Below are positions 55,507 to 63,562 of a stretch of DNA of 64,000 nucleotides, piece by piece. The notes beneath the pieces were generated by a model. The model was not told the DNA's origin, made no database searches, and saw only the letters and a list, made by a program, of their open reading frames with translations. A program made the translations under genes and the position numbers. This DNA comes from Streptomyces sp. SID12501 (lineage in GTDB: Bacteria; Actinomycetota; Actinomycetes; Streptomycetales; Streptomycetaceae): the NCBI RefSeq assembly GCF_010550245.1, contig NZ_JAAGLU010000016.1:1-64000 (forward strand), given 5' to 3'. The number at the start of each line of letters is the position of its first letter. Position 1 is the stretch's first letter.

Positions 55507-56927
55507 CGCTCCCCATCGAGGAGACCGCCCACCCCGAGCTCGAGGGTCTGGGCACGTACGAATACGGCTGGGCCGACTCCGACGTGGCCGGTGCCTCTGC
55601 CAAGCGCGGCATCAACGAGGACGTCGTCCGCGACATCTCCTCGAAGAAGTCCGAGCCCGAGTGGATGACCAAGCTCCGTCTCAAGGGTCTGCGCCTCTTC
55701 GGCAAGAAGCCCATGCCGAACTGGGGCTCGGACCTGTCGGGCATCGACTTCGACAACATCAAGTACTTCGTGCGCTCCACGGAGAAGCAGGCTCAGTCCT
55801 GGGAGGACCTGCCCGAGGACATCAAGAGCACGTACGACAAGCTCGGCATCCCCGAGGCGGAGAAGCAGCGCCTCGTCGCCGGTGTCGCGGCCCAGTACGA
55901 GTCCGAGGTCGTCTACCACCAGATCAACGAGGAGCTGGAGGCGCAGGGTGTCATCTTCATGGACACCGACACCGCGCTGAAGGAGCACCCGGAGCTCTTC
56001 AGGGAGTACTTCGGGACGGTCATCCCGGTCGGCGACAACAAGTTCGCGTCGCTGAACAGTGCCGTGTGGTCCGGTGGGTCGTTCATCTACGTCCCCAAGG
56101 GCGTGCAGGTCGAGATCCCGCTCCAGGCCTACTTCCGTATCAACACGGAGAACATGGGCCAGTTCGAGCGGACCCTGATCATCGTCGACGAGGGTGCCTA
56201 CGTGCACTACGTCGAGGGCTGTACGGCGCCGATCTACAAGTCGGACTCCCTGCACAGCGCGGTCGTCGAGATCATCGTCAAGAAGAACGCCCGCTGTCGC
56301 TACACGACCATCCAGAACTGGTCGAACAACGTCTACAACCTGGTCACCAAGCGCGCCGTGGCGTACGAGGGCGCGACCATGGAGTGGATCGACGGCAACA
56401 TCGGTTCCAAGGTGACGATGAAGTACCCGGCCGTCTACCTGATGGGCGAGCACGCCAAGGGCGAGACCCTCTCCATCGCCTTCGCGGGCGAGGGCCAGCA
56501 CCAGGACGCCGGCTCCAAGATGGTCCACATGGCGCCGAACACCTCCTCGAACATCGTGTCGAAGTCCGTCGCGCGCGGTGGCGGCCGGACGTCCTACCGC
56601 GGTCTCGTCGAGATCGCCGAGGGCGCCCACGGCTCCAAGTCCAACGTGCTGTGCGACGCGCTGCTGGTGGACACCATCTCCCGCTCCGACACGTACCCGT
56701 ACGTCGACGTCCGCGAGGACGACGTGTCCATGGGCCACGAGGCGACCGTCTCCAAGGTCTCCGACGACCAGCTCTTCTACCTGATGAGCCGCGGTCTGTC
56801 CGAGTTCGAGGCGATGGCGATGATCGTGCGCGGCTTCGTCGAGCCGATCGCCAAGGAACTGCCCATGGAGTACGCGCTGGAACTCAACCGGCTGATCGAG
56901 CTCCAGATGGAAGGCTCGGTCGGCTGA
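55503..56927 (+). CDS. sufB: Fe-S cluster scaffold protein SufB
   Basis: 474 residues. Beta-helix core with YVPKGVQVEIPLQAYFRINT, VHYVEGCTAPIYKSDSLHSA containing the conserved cysteine of the scaffold, IQNWSNNVYNLVTKRA and the C-terminal VRGFVEPIAKELPMEYALEL. Forms the SufBC2D assembly complex. Translation is coupled to sufR by ATGA. No intein, though mycobacterial SufB often has one. Confidence 0.97.
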   Translation: MTLPIEETAHPELEGLGTYEYGWADSDVAGASAKRGINEDVVRDISSKKSEPEWMTKLRLKGLRLFGKKPMPNWGSDLSGIDFDNIKYFVRSTEKQAQSWEDLPEDIKSTYDKLGIPEAEKQRLVAGVAAQYESEVVYHQINEELEAQGVIFMDTDTALKEHPELFREYFGTVIPVGDNKFASLNSAVWSGGSFIYVPKGVQVEIPLQAYFRINTENMGQFERTLIIVDEGAYVHYVEGCTAPIYKSDSLHSAVVEIIVKKNARCRYTTIQNWSNNVYNLVTKRAVAYEGATMEWIDGNIGSKVTMKYPAVYLMGEHAKGETLSIAFAGEGQHQDAGSKMVHMAPNTSSNIVSKSVARGGGRTSYRGLVEIAEGAHGSKSNVLCDALLVDTISRSDTYPYVDVREDDVSMGHEATVSKVSDDQLFYLMSRGLSEFEAMAMIVRGFVEPIAKELPMEYALELNRLIELQMEGSVG

Positions 56928-56985
56928 GTGCCGGTCGTCGTCCCCATCAAGTCACCTACGCAGGGAAGAGAGCAGACCGACAGCC

Positions 56986-58173
56986 ATGGCTGAGGCTCAG
57001 AACATTCCGGTGGGCAGCACCACCGCCGGCTCGATCGCGGTGGCCGCTGCCGCCGAGTCGACCGTAGCGACGCGCATGAGCGCGCCGCCGTCCTTCGACG
57101 TGGCGGACTTCCCCGTCCCCCACGGACGCGAGGAGGAGTGGCGGTTCACCCCGCTGGAGCGCCTGCGCGGGCTGCACGACGGCACCGCCGTCGCCACCGG
57201 CGCCGGTGTGAAGGTGGACGTCCAGGCACCCGAGGGCGTCAGCGTCGAGGCCGTCGGCCGTGACGACGCGCGCCTCGGGCGGGCAGGCACACCCGTGGAC
57301 CGCGTCGCCGCCCAGGCGTACACCTCCTTCGAGGCGGCCGGTGTGATCACCGTCCCCAGGGAGACGGTCCTCACCGAGCCGATCCGCGTCGCCGTGCACG
57401 GCGAGGGCGGTGTGGCCTACGGCCACCAGGTCATCGAGCTGGGCGCCTTCGCCGAAGCCGTCGTGATCATCGACCACACCGGTGACGCCGTGCTCGCCGC
57501 CAACGTCGAGTACGTCCTCGGCGACGGTGCCAAGCTCACCGTCGTCTCCGTCCAGGACTGGGACGACCAGGCCGTGCACGTCGCCCAGCACAACGCGCTG
57601 ATCGGCCGCGACGCCACCTTCAAGTCCTTCGTGGTCACCTTCGGCGGCGACCTCGTACGGCTGCACCCGCGCATCTCCTACGCCGGCCCCGGTGGCGAGG
57701 CCGAGCTGTTCGGCCTGTACTTCACGGACGCCGGCCAGCACCAGGAGCACCGCCTCCTGGTCGACCACAACACCCCGCACTGCAAGTCGAACGTCGTCTA
57801 CAAGGGCGCGCTCCAGGGCGAGGGCGCCCACGCGGTGTGGATCGGTGACGTGCTCATCGAGGCCAAGGCCGAGGGCACCGACACGTACGAGATGAACCGC
57901 AACCTGGTTCTCACGGACGGCGCCCGGGTGGACTCCGTACCGAACCTCGAGATCGAGACCGGTGAGATCGTCGGCGCCGGGCACGCGAGTGCCACCGGGC
58001 GGTTCGACGACGAGCAGCTGTTCTATCTGATGGCCCGCGGCATCCCGGCCGACGACGCCCGCCGGCTGGTCGTCCGCGGCTTCTTCGCCGAGCTGGTCCA
58101 GCAGATCGGCGTCGACGACATCGAACAGCGCCTTCTCACGAAGATCGACGAGGAGCTGGAGGCGTCAGTCTGA
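56986..58173 (+). CDS. sufD: Fe-S cluster assembly protein SufD
   Basis: 395 residues, paralogue of SufB. VADFPVPHGREEEWRFTPLE at the N-terminus, a beta-helix (FGLYFTDAGQHQEHRLLVDH, HCKSNVVYKGALQGEGAHAV) and VRGFFAELVQQIGVDDIEQ at the C-terminus. ATG after AGGGAAGAG. 58 bp after sufB. Its stop overlaps the next ATG by one base (TGATG). Confidence 0.96.
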   Translation: MAEAQNIPVGSTTAGSIAVAAAAESTVATRMSAPPSFDVADFPVPHGREEEWRFTPLERLRGLHDGTAVATGAGVKVDVQAPEGVSVEAVGRDDARLGRAGTPVDRVAAQAYTSFEAAGVITVPRETVLTEPIRVAVHGEGGVAYGHQVIELGAFAEAVVIIDHTGDAVLAANVEYVLGDGAKLTVVSVQDWDDQAVHVAQHNALIGRDATFKSFVVTFGGDLVRLHPRISYAGPGGEAELFGLYFTDAGQHQEHRLLVDHNTPHCKSNVVYKGALQGEGAHAVWIGDVLIEAKAEGTDTYEMNRNLVLTDGARVDSVPNLEIETGEIVGAGHASATGRFDDEQLFYLMARGIPADDARRLVVRGFFAELVQQIGVDDIEQRLLTKIDEELEASV

Positions 58174-58514
58174 TGACTGCCTCTCCGACGTTCGTACGCG
58201 CCTGCGGGCTGAGCGAGCTGGACGAGGACACCCCCAAGCGGGTGGAACTCGACGGCACGCCGGTCTCGGTCGTCCGTACCGAGGGCGAGGTGTTCGCGAT
58301 CCACGACATCTGCTCGCACGCGAACGTCTCGCTCTCCGAGGGCGAGGTGGAGGACTGTCAGATCGAATGCTGGCTGCACGGCTCCAGCTTCGACCTCCGC
58401 ACCGGCAAGCCGTCCGGCCTTCCCGCGACGCGCCCCGTCCCCGTATACCCCGTAAAGATCGAAGGGGGCAGCGTCTTCGTTGACGTACGCGCCTCCCTCA
58501 ACCAGGAGTCCTGA
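58173..58514 (+). CDS. Rieske-type ferredoxin in the suf operon
   Basis: 113 residues. Both Rieske cluster motifs are complete: CSHANVSL and CWLHGSSFD, giving two Cys and two His for a [2Fe-2S] centre; the layout matches the NirD/bacterial Rieske ferredoxin type. Overlap with sufD and position before sufC are conserved in actinobacterial suf operons. It may deliver electrons for cluster assembly; this is inferred from context. Confidence 0.92.
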   Translation: MTASPTFVRACGLSELDEDTPKRVELDGTPVSVVRTEGEVFAIHDICSHANVSLSEGEVEDCQIECWLHGSSFDLRTGKPSGLPATRPVPVYPVKIEGGSVFVDVRASLNQES

Positions 58515-58521
58515 GGAACCC

Positions 58522-59289
58522 ATGGCAACGCTTGAAATCCACGACCTGCACGTCACCGTCGAGGCCGACAACGCCACGAAGGAGATCCTCAAGGGCGTCG
58601 ACCTCACCGTGAAGCAGGGCGAGACCCACGCCATCATGGGCCCCAACGGCTCCGGCAAGTCGACCCTCGCCTACTCGCTCGCGGGTCACCCGAAGTACAC
58701 GATCACCGGCGGCACCGTGCTGCTCGACGGCGAGGACGTCCTGGAGATGTCCGTCGACGAGCGTGCCCGCGCGGGCCTGTTCCTGGCGATGCAGTACCCG
58801 GTCGAGATCCCCGGCGTCTCCGTCTCCAACTTCCTTCGTACGTCCGCCACCGCCATCCGCGGTGAGGCGCCGAAGCTGCGCCTGTGGGTGAAGGAGGTCA
58901 AGGAGGCCATGCAGCGCCTCAACATGGACCCCACCTTCGCCGAGCGCAACGTCAACGAGGGCTTCTCCGGCGGTGAGAAGAAGCGCCACGAGATCCTTCA
59001 GCTGGAGCTGCTCAAGCCGAAGATCGCGATCCTCGACGAGACCGACTCCGGTCTGGACGTCGACGCCCTGCGGATCGTCTCCGAGGGCGTCAACCGCGTC
59101 CGCGAGAGCGGCGAGGTCGGCACCCTGCTGATCACGCACTACACGCGCATCCTGCGCTACATCAAGCCCGACTTCGTCCACGTGTTCTCCGACGGCCGGA
59201 TCGCCGAGTCCGGCGGCGCCGAACTCGCCGACAAGCTGGAGAACGAGGGCTACGAGGCTTACACCACGAAGGGTGGCGTATCCGCGTGA
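58522..59289 (+). CDS. sufC: Fe-S cluster assembly ATPase SufC
   Basis: 255 residues, soluble ABC ATPase. Walker A GPNGSGKSTLAYSLAGHPKY, signature variant FSGGEKKRHEILQ, Walker B KIAILDETDSGLDVDALRIV and LLITHYTRILRYI; ETDSGLD is specific for SufC. ATG after GAGGAACCC. Its stop overlaps the sufS GTG. Confidence 0.97.
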   Translation: MATLEIHDLHVTVEADNATKEILKGVDLTVKQGETHAIMGPNGSGKSTLAYSLAGHPKYTITGGTVLLDGEDVLEMSVDERARAGLFLAMQYPVEIPGVSVSNFLRTSATAIRGEAPKLRLWVKEVKEAMQRLNMDPTFAERNVNEGFSGGEKKRHEILQLELLKPKIAILDETDSGLDVDALRIVSEGVNRVRESGEVGTLLITHYTRILRYIKPDFVHVFSDGRIAESGGAELADKLENEGYEAYTTKGGVSA

Positions 59290-60542
59290 CACAGCTGCCG
59301 GGCCTCCTCGACACCGAGGCGATCCGTAAGGACTTCCCGATCCTCGACCGGGTGATCCACGACGGCAAGAAGCTCGTTTACCTGGACAACGCGGCGACCT
59401 CGCAGACGCCCCGCCAGGTGATCGACACTCTCTCCGAGTACTACGAGCAGCACAACGCCAACGTGCACCGTGGCATCCATGTGCTCGCGGAGGAGGCCAC
59501 GGCGCTGTACGAGGGCGCGCGCGACAAGGTCGCCGCGTTCATCAACGCGCCCAGCCGCGACGAGGTGATCTTCACCAAGAACGCCTCCGAGTCGCTCAAC
59601 CTCGTGGCCAACATGCTGGGCTGGGCCGACGAGCCCTACCGGGTCGACCACGAGACCGAGATCGTCATCACGGAGATGGAGCACCACTCCAACATCGTGC
59701 CGTGGCAGCTGCTCGCGCAGCGCACGGGCGCGAAGCTGAAGTGGTTCGGCCTGACCGACGACGGCCGCCTCGACCTGTCGAACATGGACGAGGTCATCAC
59801 CGAGAAGACGAAGATCGTCTCCTTCGTGCTGGTCTCCAACATCCTGGGCACGGTCAACCCCGTCGAGCAGATCGTGCGCCGGGCGCAGGAGGTCGGGGCC
59901 CTGGTCCTGATCGACGCCTCGCAGGCCGCCCCGCACATGCCGATGGACGTCCAGGCCCTCCAGGCCGACTTCGTGGCCTTCACCGGCCACAAGATGTGCG
60001 GCCCGACGGGCATCGGGGTGCTGTGGGGCCGCCAGGAGCTGCTGGAGGACCTCCCGCCGTTCCTGGGCGGCGGCGAGATGATCGAGACCGTGTCGATGCA
60101 CTCGTCGACCTATGCTCCCGCCCCGCACAAGTTCGAGGCGGGCACTCCGCCGATCGCGCAGGCGGTCGGCCTCGGCGCGGCGATCGACTACCTCTCCGCG
60201 ATCGGCATGGACAAGATCCTCGCCCATGAGCACGCGCTCACCGAGTACGCGGTGAAGCGGCTCGGCGAGGTCCTCGACCTGCGGATCATCGGCCCGTCAA
60301 CGGCCGAGGACCGGGGGGCGGCGATCTCCTTCACCCTGGGCGACATCCATCCGCACGACGTGGGCCAGGTGCTCGACGAGCAGGGCATAGCGGTCAGGGT
60401 CGGCCACCACTGCGCCCGGCCGGTCTGCCTGCGCTACGGAATTCCCGCGACCACGCGAGCGTCGTTCTATCTGTACTCCACGCAGGCCGAGATCGATGCT
60501 TTGATCGACGGCTTGGAGCACGTACGGAACTTCTTCGGCTGA
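59286..60542 (+). CDS. sufS: cysteine desulfurase SufS
   Basis: 418 residues, PLP enzyme supplying sulfur. YLDNAATSQTPRQVIDTLSE, NANVHRGIHVLAEEAT, PLP lysine in FVAFTGHKMCGPTGIGVLWG, and the active-site cysteine in RVGHHCARPVCLRYGIP (type II desulfurase). GTG start overlapping sufC. Confidence 0.97.
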   Translation: MTQLPGLLDTEAIRKDFPILDRVIHDGKKLVYLDNAATSQTPRQVIDTLSEYYEQHNANVHRGIHVLAEEATALYEGARDKVAAFINAPSRDEVIFTKNASESLNLVANMLGWADEPYRVDHETEIVITEMEHHSNIVPWQLLAQRTGAKLKWFGLTDDGRLDLSNMDEVITEKTKIVSFVLVSNILGTVNPVEQIVRRAQEVGALVLIDASQAAPHMPMDVQALQADFVAFTGHKMCGPTGIGVLWGRQELLEDLPPFLGGGEMIETVSMHSSTYAPAPHKFEAGTPPIAQAVGLGAAIDYLSAIGMDKILAHEHALTEYAVKRLGEVLDLRIIGPSTAEDRGAAISFTLGDIHPHDVGQVLDEQGIAVRVGHHCARPVCLRYGIPATTRASFYLYSTQAEIDALIDGLEHVRNFFG

Positions 60543-60557
60543 GGAGCTGGCTGAGTC

Positions 60558-61025
60558 GTGAAGCTTGATTCGATGTACCAGGAAGTCATCCTGGACCACT
60601 ACAAGCACCCGCACGGGCGCGGTCTCCGGGACGGCGACGCCGAGGTGCACCACGTCAACCCGACATGCGGCGACGAGATCACCCTGCGCGTGAAGTACGA
60701 CGGTACGACGATCAGCGATGTGTCGTACGAGGGCCAGGGCTGCTCGATCAGCCAGGCATCGGCCTCCGTGCTGAACGAGCTCCTGGTCGGCAAGGAACTG
60801 TCCGAGGCGCGGAAGATCCAGGAGACCTTCCTGGAGCTGATGCAGTCCAAGGGCCGGCTCGAACCGGACGACGCGATGGAGGAGGTGCTGGAGGACGCTG
60901 TCGCGTTCGCCGGCGTCTCCAAGTACCCGGCCCGGGTGAAGTGCGCGCTGCTGAGTTGGATGGCGTGGAAGGACGCGACGGCCCAGGCCCTGGGCTCGGA
61001 CGCCGCCGAAAGGAAGACGGCATGA
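60558..61025 (+). CDS. sufU: SufU, zinc-dependent sulfurtransferase
   Basis: 155 residues. IscU-like fold with Cys in NPTCGDEITLRVK, the next Cys in YEGQGCSISQASASVLNELL and a third in RVKCALLSWMAWKDA, plus the 18-20 residue insertion (LMQSKGRLEPDDAMEEV) that separates SufU from IscU. Accepts sulfur from SufS. GTG start 15 nt after sufS; overlaps sufT by ATGA. Confidence 0.95.
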   Translation: MKLDSMYQEVILDHYKHPHGRGLRDGDAEVHHVNPTCGDEITLRVKYDGTTISDVSYEGQGCSISQASASVLNELLVGKELSEARKIQETFLELMQSKGRLEPDDAMEEVLEDAVAFAGVSKYPARVKCALLSWMAWKDATAQALGSDAAERKTA

Positions 61026-61354
61026 GCGAGACCATTGAGATGAAGCCGGCCTCGGAGGACGAGGTCCGCGAGGCGCTGTACGACGTCGTCGACCCCGAAC
61101 TGGGCATCGACGTCGTCAATCTGGGCCTGATCTACGGCATCCACGTCGACGACGCGAACATCGCGACGATCGACATGACCCTGACGTCGGCGGCCTGCCC
61201 GCTCACGGACGTCATCGAGGACCAGGCCAAGTCCGCCACGGACGGCATCGTCAACGAACTGCGCATCAACTGGGTGTGGATGCCGCCGTGGGGCCCGGAC
61301 AAGATCACGGACGATGGGCGGGACCAGCTTCGGGCACTCGGGTTCAACGTCTGA
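61022..61354 (+). CDS. sufT: SufT/PaaD-like DUF59 (MIP18) protein
   Basis: 110 residues. VREALYDVVDPELGIDVVNL, then GLIYGIHVDDANIATIDMTL and TSAACPLTDVIEDQAKSATD, with the conserved cysteine of MIP18 proteins. Helps cluster maturation or delivery. Last gene of the operon. Confidence 0.94.
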   Translation: MSETIEMKPASEDEVREALYDVVDPELGIDVVNLGLIYGIHVDDANIATIDMTLTSAACPLTDVIEDQAKSATDGIVNELRINWVWMPPWGPDKITDDGRDQLRALGFNV

Positions 61355-61387
61355 GGCTGTGACGATTCGTCCGCACGCTGTACGCGA

Positions 61388-61420
61388 AAGCGGCGGCACC
61401 CTGATCGGGTGCCGCCGCTT
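61388..61420. terminator. bidirectional terminator after the suf operon
   Basis: A perfect 14-bp stem AAGCGGCGGCACCC (61388-61401) with GGGTGCCGCCGCTT (61407-61420), 5-nt loop TGATC, between converging sufT and the AbfB-domain gene. Confidence 0.82.
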
Positions 61421-61431
61421 CCGCGTGTGGC

Positions 61432-62304
61432 TCAGGCCAGCGGGGCCACCACGCGGAAGGAGAAGTCCTGCCGGTTGGTCGTGTTGTAGCCGTACGGGTC
61501 CAGGCGCATCTGGAAGTCCTTCTGGCGCAGCGCGTAGTTGGGGTAGTTCACCGACTGGAGCAGCGCCGCGCCCGACCCCCCTGAGTACCCGGCGCAGAAG
61601 GTGGCGTCCTGCTTGAACAGCGAGGAGCCGTCGTTGCGGTCGGCGCGCAGGACGAAGTTGCGGTGGCGCAGGTACTTGCCGTCGTGTGTCTTGAACGAGT
61701 AGCAGGAGCCGTTGGACAGCCCCGGGACCAGGGTGAAGGTGGAGTCCTCGCGGGATTCCGAGCCGGCGACCGGATCGAGCTTCACCAGGCCGCCTGACAC
61801 GTGCCAGTAGCGGCCGGGGTAGTTGACCGCCTCGATGGACCTCAGGTTGGAGCGGTCCGGCGTGGTGGGAGCGGCCGAGGACTTGCTGGGGGACGGGGAG
61901 GCGGCTGGCTTCCCGGGGGTCTCCTTGGCGGGCGCGGAGGCGGAGCCCTTGTCGTCCGGGGCGGTGGTGGGAGTTGTGGCGGCCGAGGCCGACGTGGCCG
62001 GCTGCGCCGACGACAGGCCGCTCTTTCCGTCCGGGGGCGTGGCTCCGGACGCCGACGGCGAGGCGAAGGTGAGGAGACCGGGGTACGTCGAACCGGGCGA
62101 CGGCACGGGTACCTTCGCCACGGGTACCGGGTCCGCGGTCTGCCGGTCCGTGACGATGATCGCGGTCACACAGGCGGCCACGACCGACAGGGCCAGGGTG
62201 CCCGCCATCCAGAGCCGCCGCGTCCCGGGCACACGCGAGGTGTCCGGGGCCCAGCCGTTCTCCCACGGTTGATTTGGGATGAGCCGGGGCTTTTCTTCTG
62301 TCAT
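61432..62304 (-). CDS. membrane-anchored AbfB-domain protein
   Basis: 290 residues. A short cytoplasmic start (MTEEKPRLIPNQPWENG), one membrane helix (LWMAGTLALSVVAACVTAII, about 32-51), a long serine/proline/alanine-rich stalk (about 60-145), then an AbfB beta-trefoil (about 150-290: SIEAVNYPGRYWHVSGGLVK; SFKTHDGKYLRHRNFVLRAD; LLQSVNYPNYALRQKDFQMR). AbfB (CBM42) binds arabinofuranose side chains. Here there is no catalytic part, so it may tether the cell to plant arabinan or bind the cell's own envelope. Confidence 0.85.
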   Translation of the reverse strand: MTEEKPRLIPNQPWENGWAPDTSRVPGTRRLWMAGTLALSVVAACVTAIIVTDRQTADPVPVAKVPVPSPGSTYPGLLTFASPSASGATPPDGKSGLSSAQPATSASAATTPTTAPDDKGSASAPAKETPGKPAASPSPSKSSAAPTTPDRSNLRSIEAVNYPGRYWHVSGGLVKLDPVAGSESREDSTFTLVPGLSNGSCYSFKTHDGKYLRHRNFVLRADRNDGSSLFKQDATFCAGYSGGSGAALLQSVNYPNYALRQKDFQMRLDPYGYNTTNRQDFSFRVVAPLA

Positions 62305-62516
62305 GCGCTGTTCCTCCGGCGTCGCCTGTGGCGAACGTGTGAACGTGTGGTTGAAACAGTAATGGACGCGAGGCTAGGTGACGTCCAGTGCCGTGAGAAG
62401 GGTTGTTTCCTCAATGAGACCGGGGGGTGAGGGAGTTGGTGGCGGGGTGCGGAGTGAGGGTGGATTTGGGCGGTTGCTGTGTACGGCCGTACGTATCGAT
62501 GCGTACACTCGTACAC

Positions 62517-62837
62517 ATGGGATATGTGTTGCTGGTCGGAGCCATCGCCGCCGAAGTCGGCGCCACGACCGCCATGAAGTACAGCGACGGTTTCAGCAGG
62601 TTGTGGCCCTCTGTGCTGACCGGACTGGGGTATGCCGTCGCGTTCGTGCTGCTCGCACAGACACTGAAGACCGTGTCCGTCGGTACGGCTTATGCGATCT
62701 GGTCGGGGATCGGGACGGCGGCCGTCGCGACGATCGGGGCGGTGTTCCTCGGGGAGGGCATGAGTGTGACCAAGGTCGCGGGAATCGTCCTCATCATCGG
62801 CGGGGTCGTCGTGCTGAACATGGGCGGTGCGCACTGA
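62517..62837 (+). CDS. SMR-family multidrug efflux protein
   Basis: 106 residues, four helices. The EmrE-type glutamate is in GAIAAEVGATTAMKYSDGFS (residue about 13), with LAQTLKTVSVGTAYAIWSGI and GTAAVATIGAVFLGEGMSV. An antiporter of cationic drugs or polyamines. TACACT at 62504-62509 would be a -10 box seven bases before the ATG, suggesting a leaderless mRNA. GTACGGCCGTAC (62481-62492) just upstream is a candidate site for the TetR regulator. Overlaps the TetR gene. Confidence 0.9.
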   Translation: MGYVLLVGAIAAEVGATTAMKYSDGFSRLWPSVLTGLGYAVAFVLLAQTLKTVSVGTAYAIWSGIGTAAVATIGAVFLGEGMSVTKVAGIVLIIGGVVVLNMGGAH

Positions 62838-63376
62838 TGGTGCGGCGGTACGACCCCGAGCGGCGCCAGCGGATCATCGACGCGGCGATCCGGGTGGTGG
62901 GGGACAAGGGGATCGCCGGGCTGAGCCATCGGTCGGTGGCCGCGGAGGCGGATGTGCCGCTGGGTTCCACGACGTATCACTTCAGCACCCTCGACGAGCT
63001 TCTCGTCGCCGCGCTCCGGCAGGCGAACGAGGGGTTCGCGAAGGTGGTGGCCGCGCGGGGTGGGCTGCGGGACGACCGGGTCGATCTGGCGGGGGAGCTT
63101 GCCGGGTTGTTGGGGGAGTGGCTTTCGGGGGATCGGGCGGGGGTCGAGCTGGAGTGCGAGTTGTATCTGGCGGCGCTTCGGCGGCCGGCGTTGCGGCCTG
63201 TTGCCGCCGAGTGGGCGGAGGGGGTTGTGGAGTTGCTGGGTGGGCGGACGGACGCGGTTACCGCGCGGGCGCTGGTGGCGGTGATGGACGGGATCTGTCT
63301 GCAGGTGCTGCTTACCGGCGGTGCTTATGACGAGGGGTTCGCTCGGGAGGTGTTCGGGCGGGTACTGCGGGGGTGA
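62837..63376 (+). CDS. TetR-family transcriptional regulator
   Basis: 179 residues. N-terminal helix-turn-helix (RRQRIIDAAIRVVGDKGIAG, LSHRSVAAEADVPLGSTTYH) followed by a helical ligand domain (DELLVAALRQANEGFAKVVA; LECELYLAALRRPALRPVAA). Its ATG overlaps the SMR stop (TGATG), so it is surely co-expressed and likely represses the pair in the absence of drug. Codon use toward the end has many T-ending and GGGG codons, less GC-tuned than neighbours. Confidence 0.92.
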   Translation: MVRRYDPERRQRIIDAAIRVVGDKGIAGLSHRSVAAEADVPLGSTTYHFSTLDELLVAALRQANEGFAKVVAARGGLRDDRVDLAGELAGLLGEWLSGDRAGVELECELYLAALRRPALRPVAAEWAEGVVELLGGRTDAVTARALVAVMDGICLQVLLTGGAYDEGFAREVFGRVLRG

Positions 63377-63384
63377 GGGGGAGT

Positions 63385-63463
63385 TTTCTCGCCCCCGCCG
63401 CCCCTACCCGTCCCATCCCTCCCCCAGAGGGGGGACCCCCAGACGGGCTGGATGCGTCTGGGG
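63385..63463. repeat. second copy of the intergenic repeat with terminator stem
   Basis: 63385-63418 is identical to 41046-41079. It continues into CCCCC-AGA-GGGGG (63421-63433) and CCCCAGAC (63437-63444) / GTCTGGGG (63456-63463). Only fragments of the GACGGGCTGG part of the first copy remain. It follows the TetR gene and likely terminates it. Confidence 0.75.
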
Positions 63464-63562
63464 CGGGCTTGTCCTCGAACTCGGGTCAGCCCTGTGACCG
63501 GCCCTTGAGATCCGCTCCGTGCCGGTTCGCCCGGGTGGGGTGGCTCAAGTTAGGTTTTCTCT

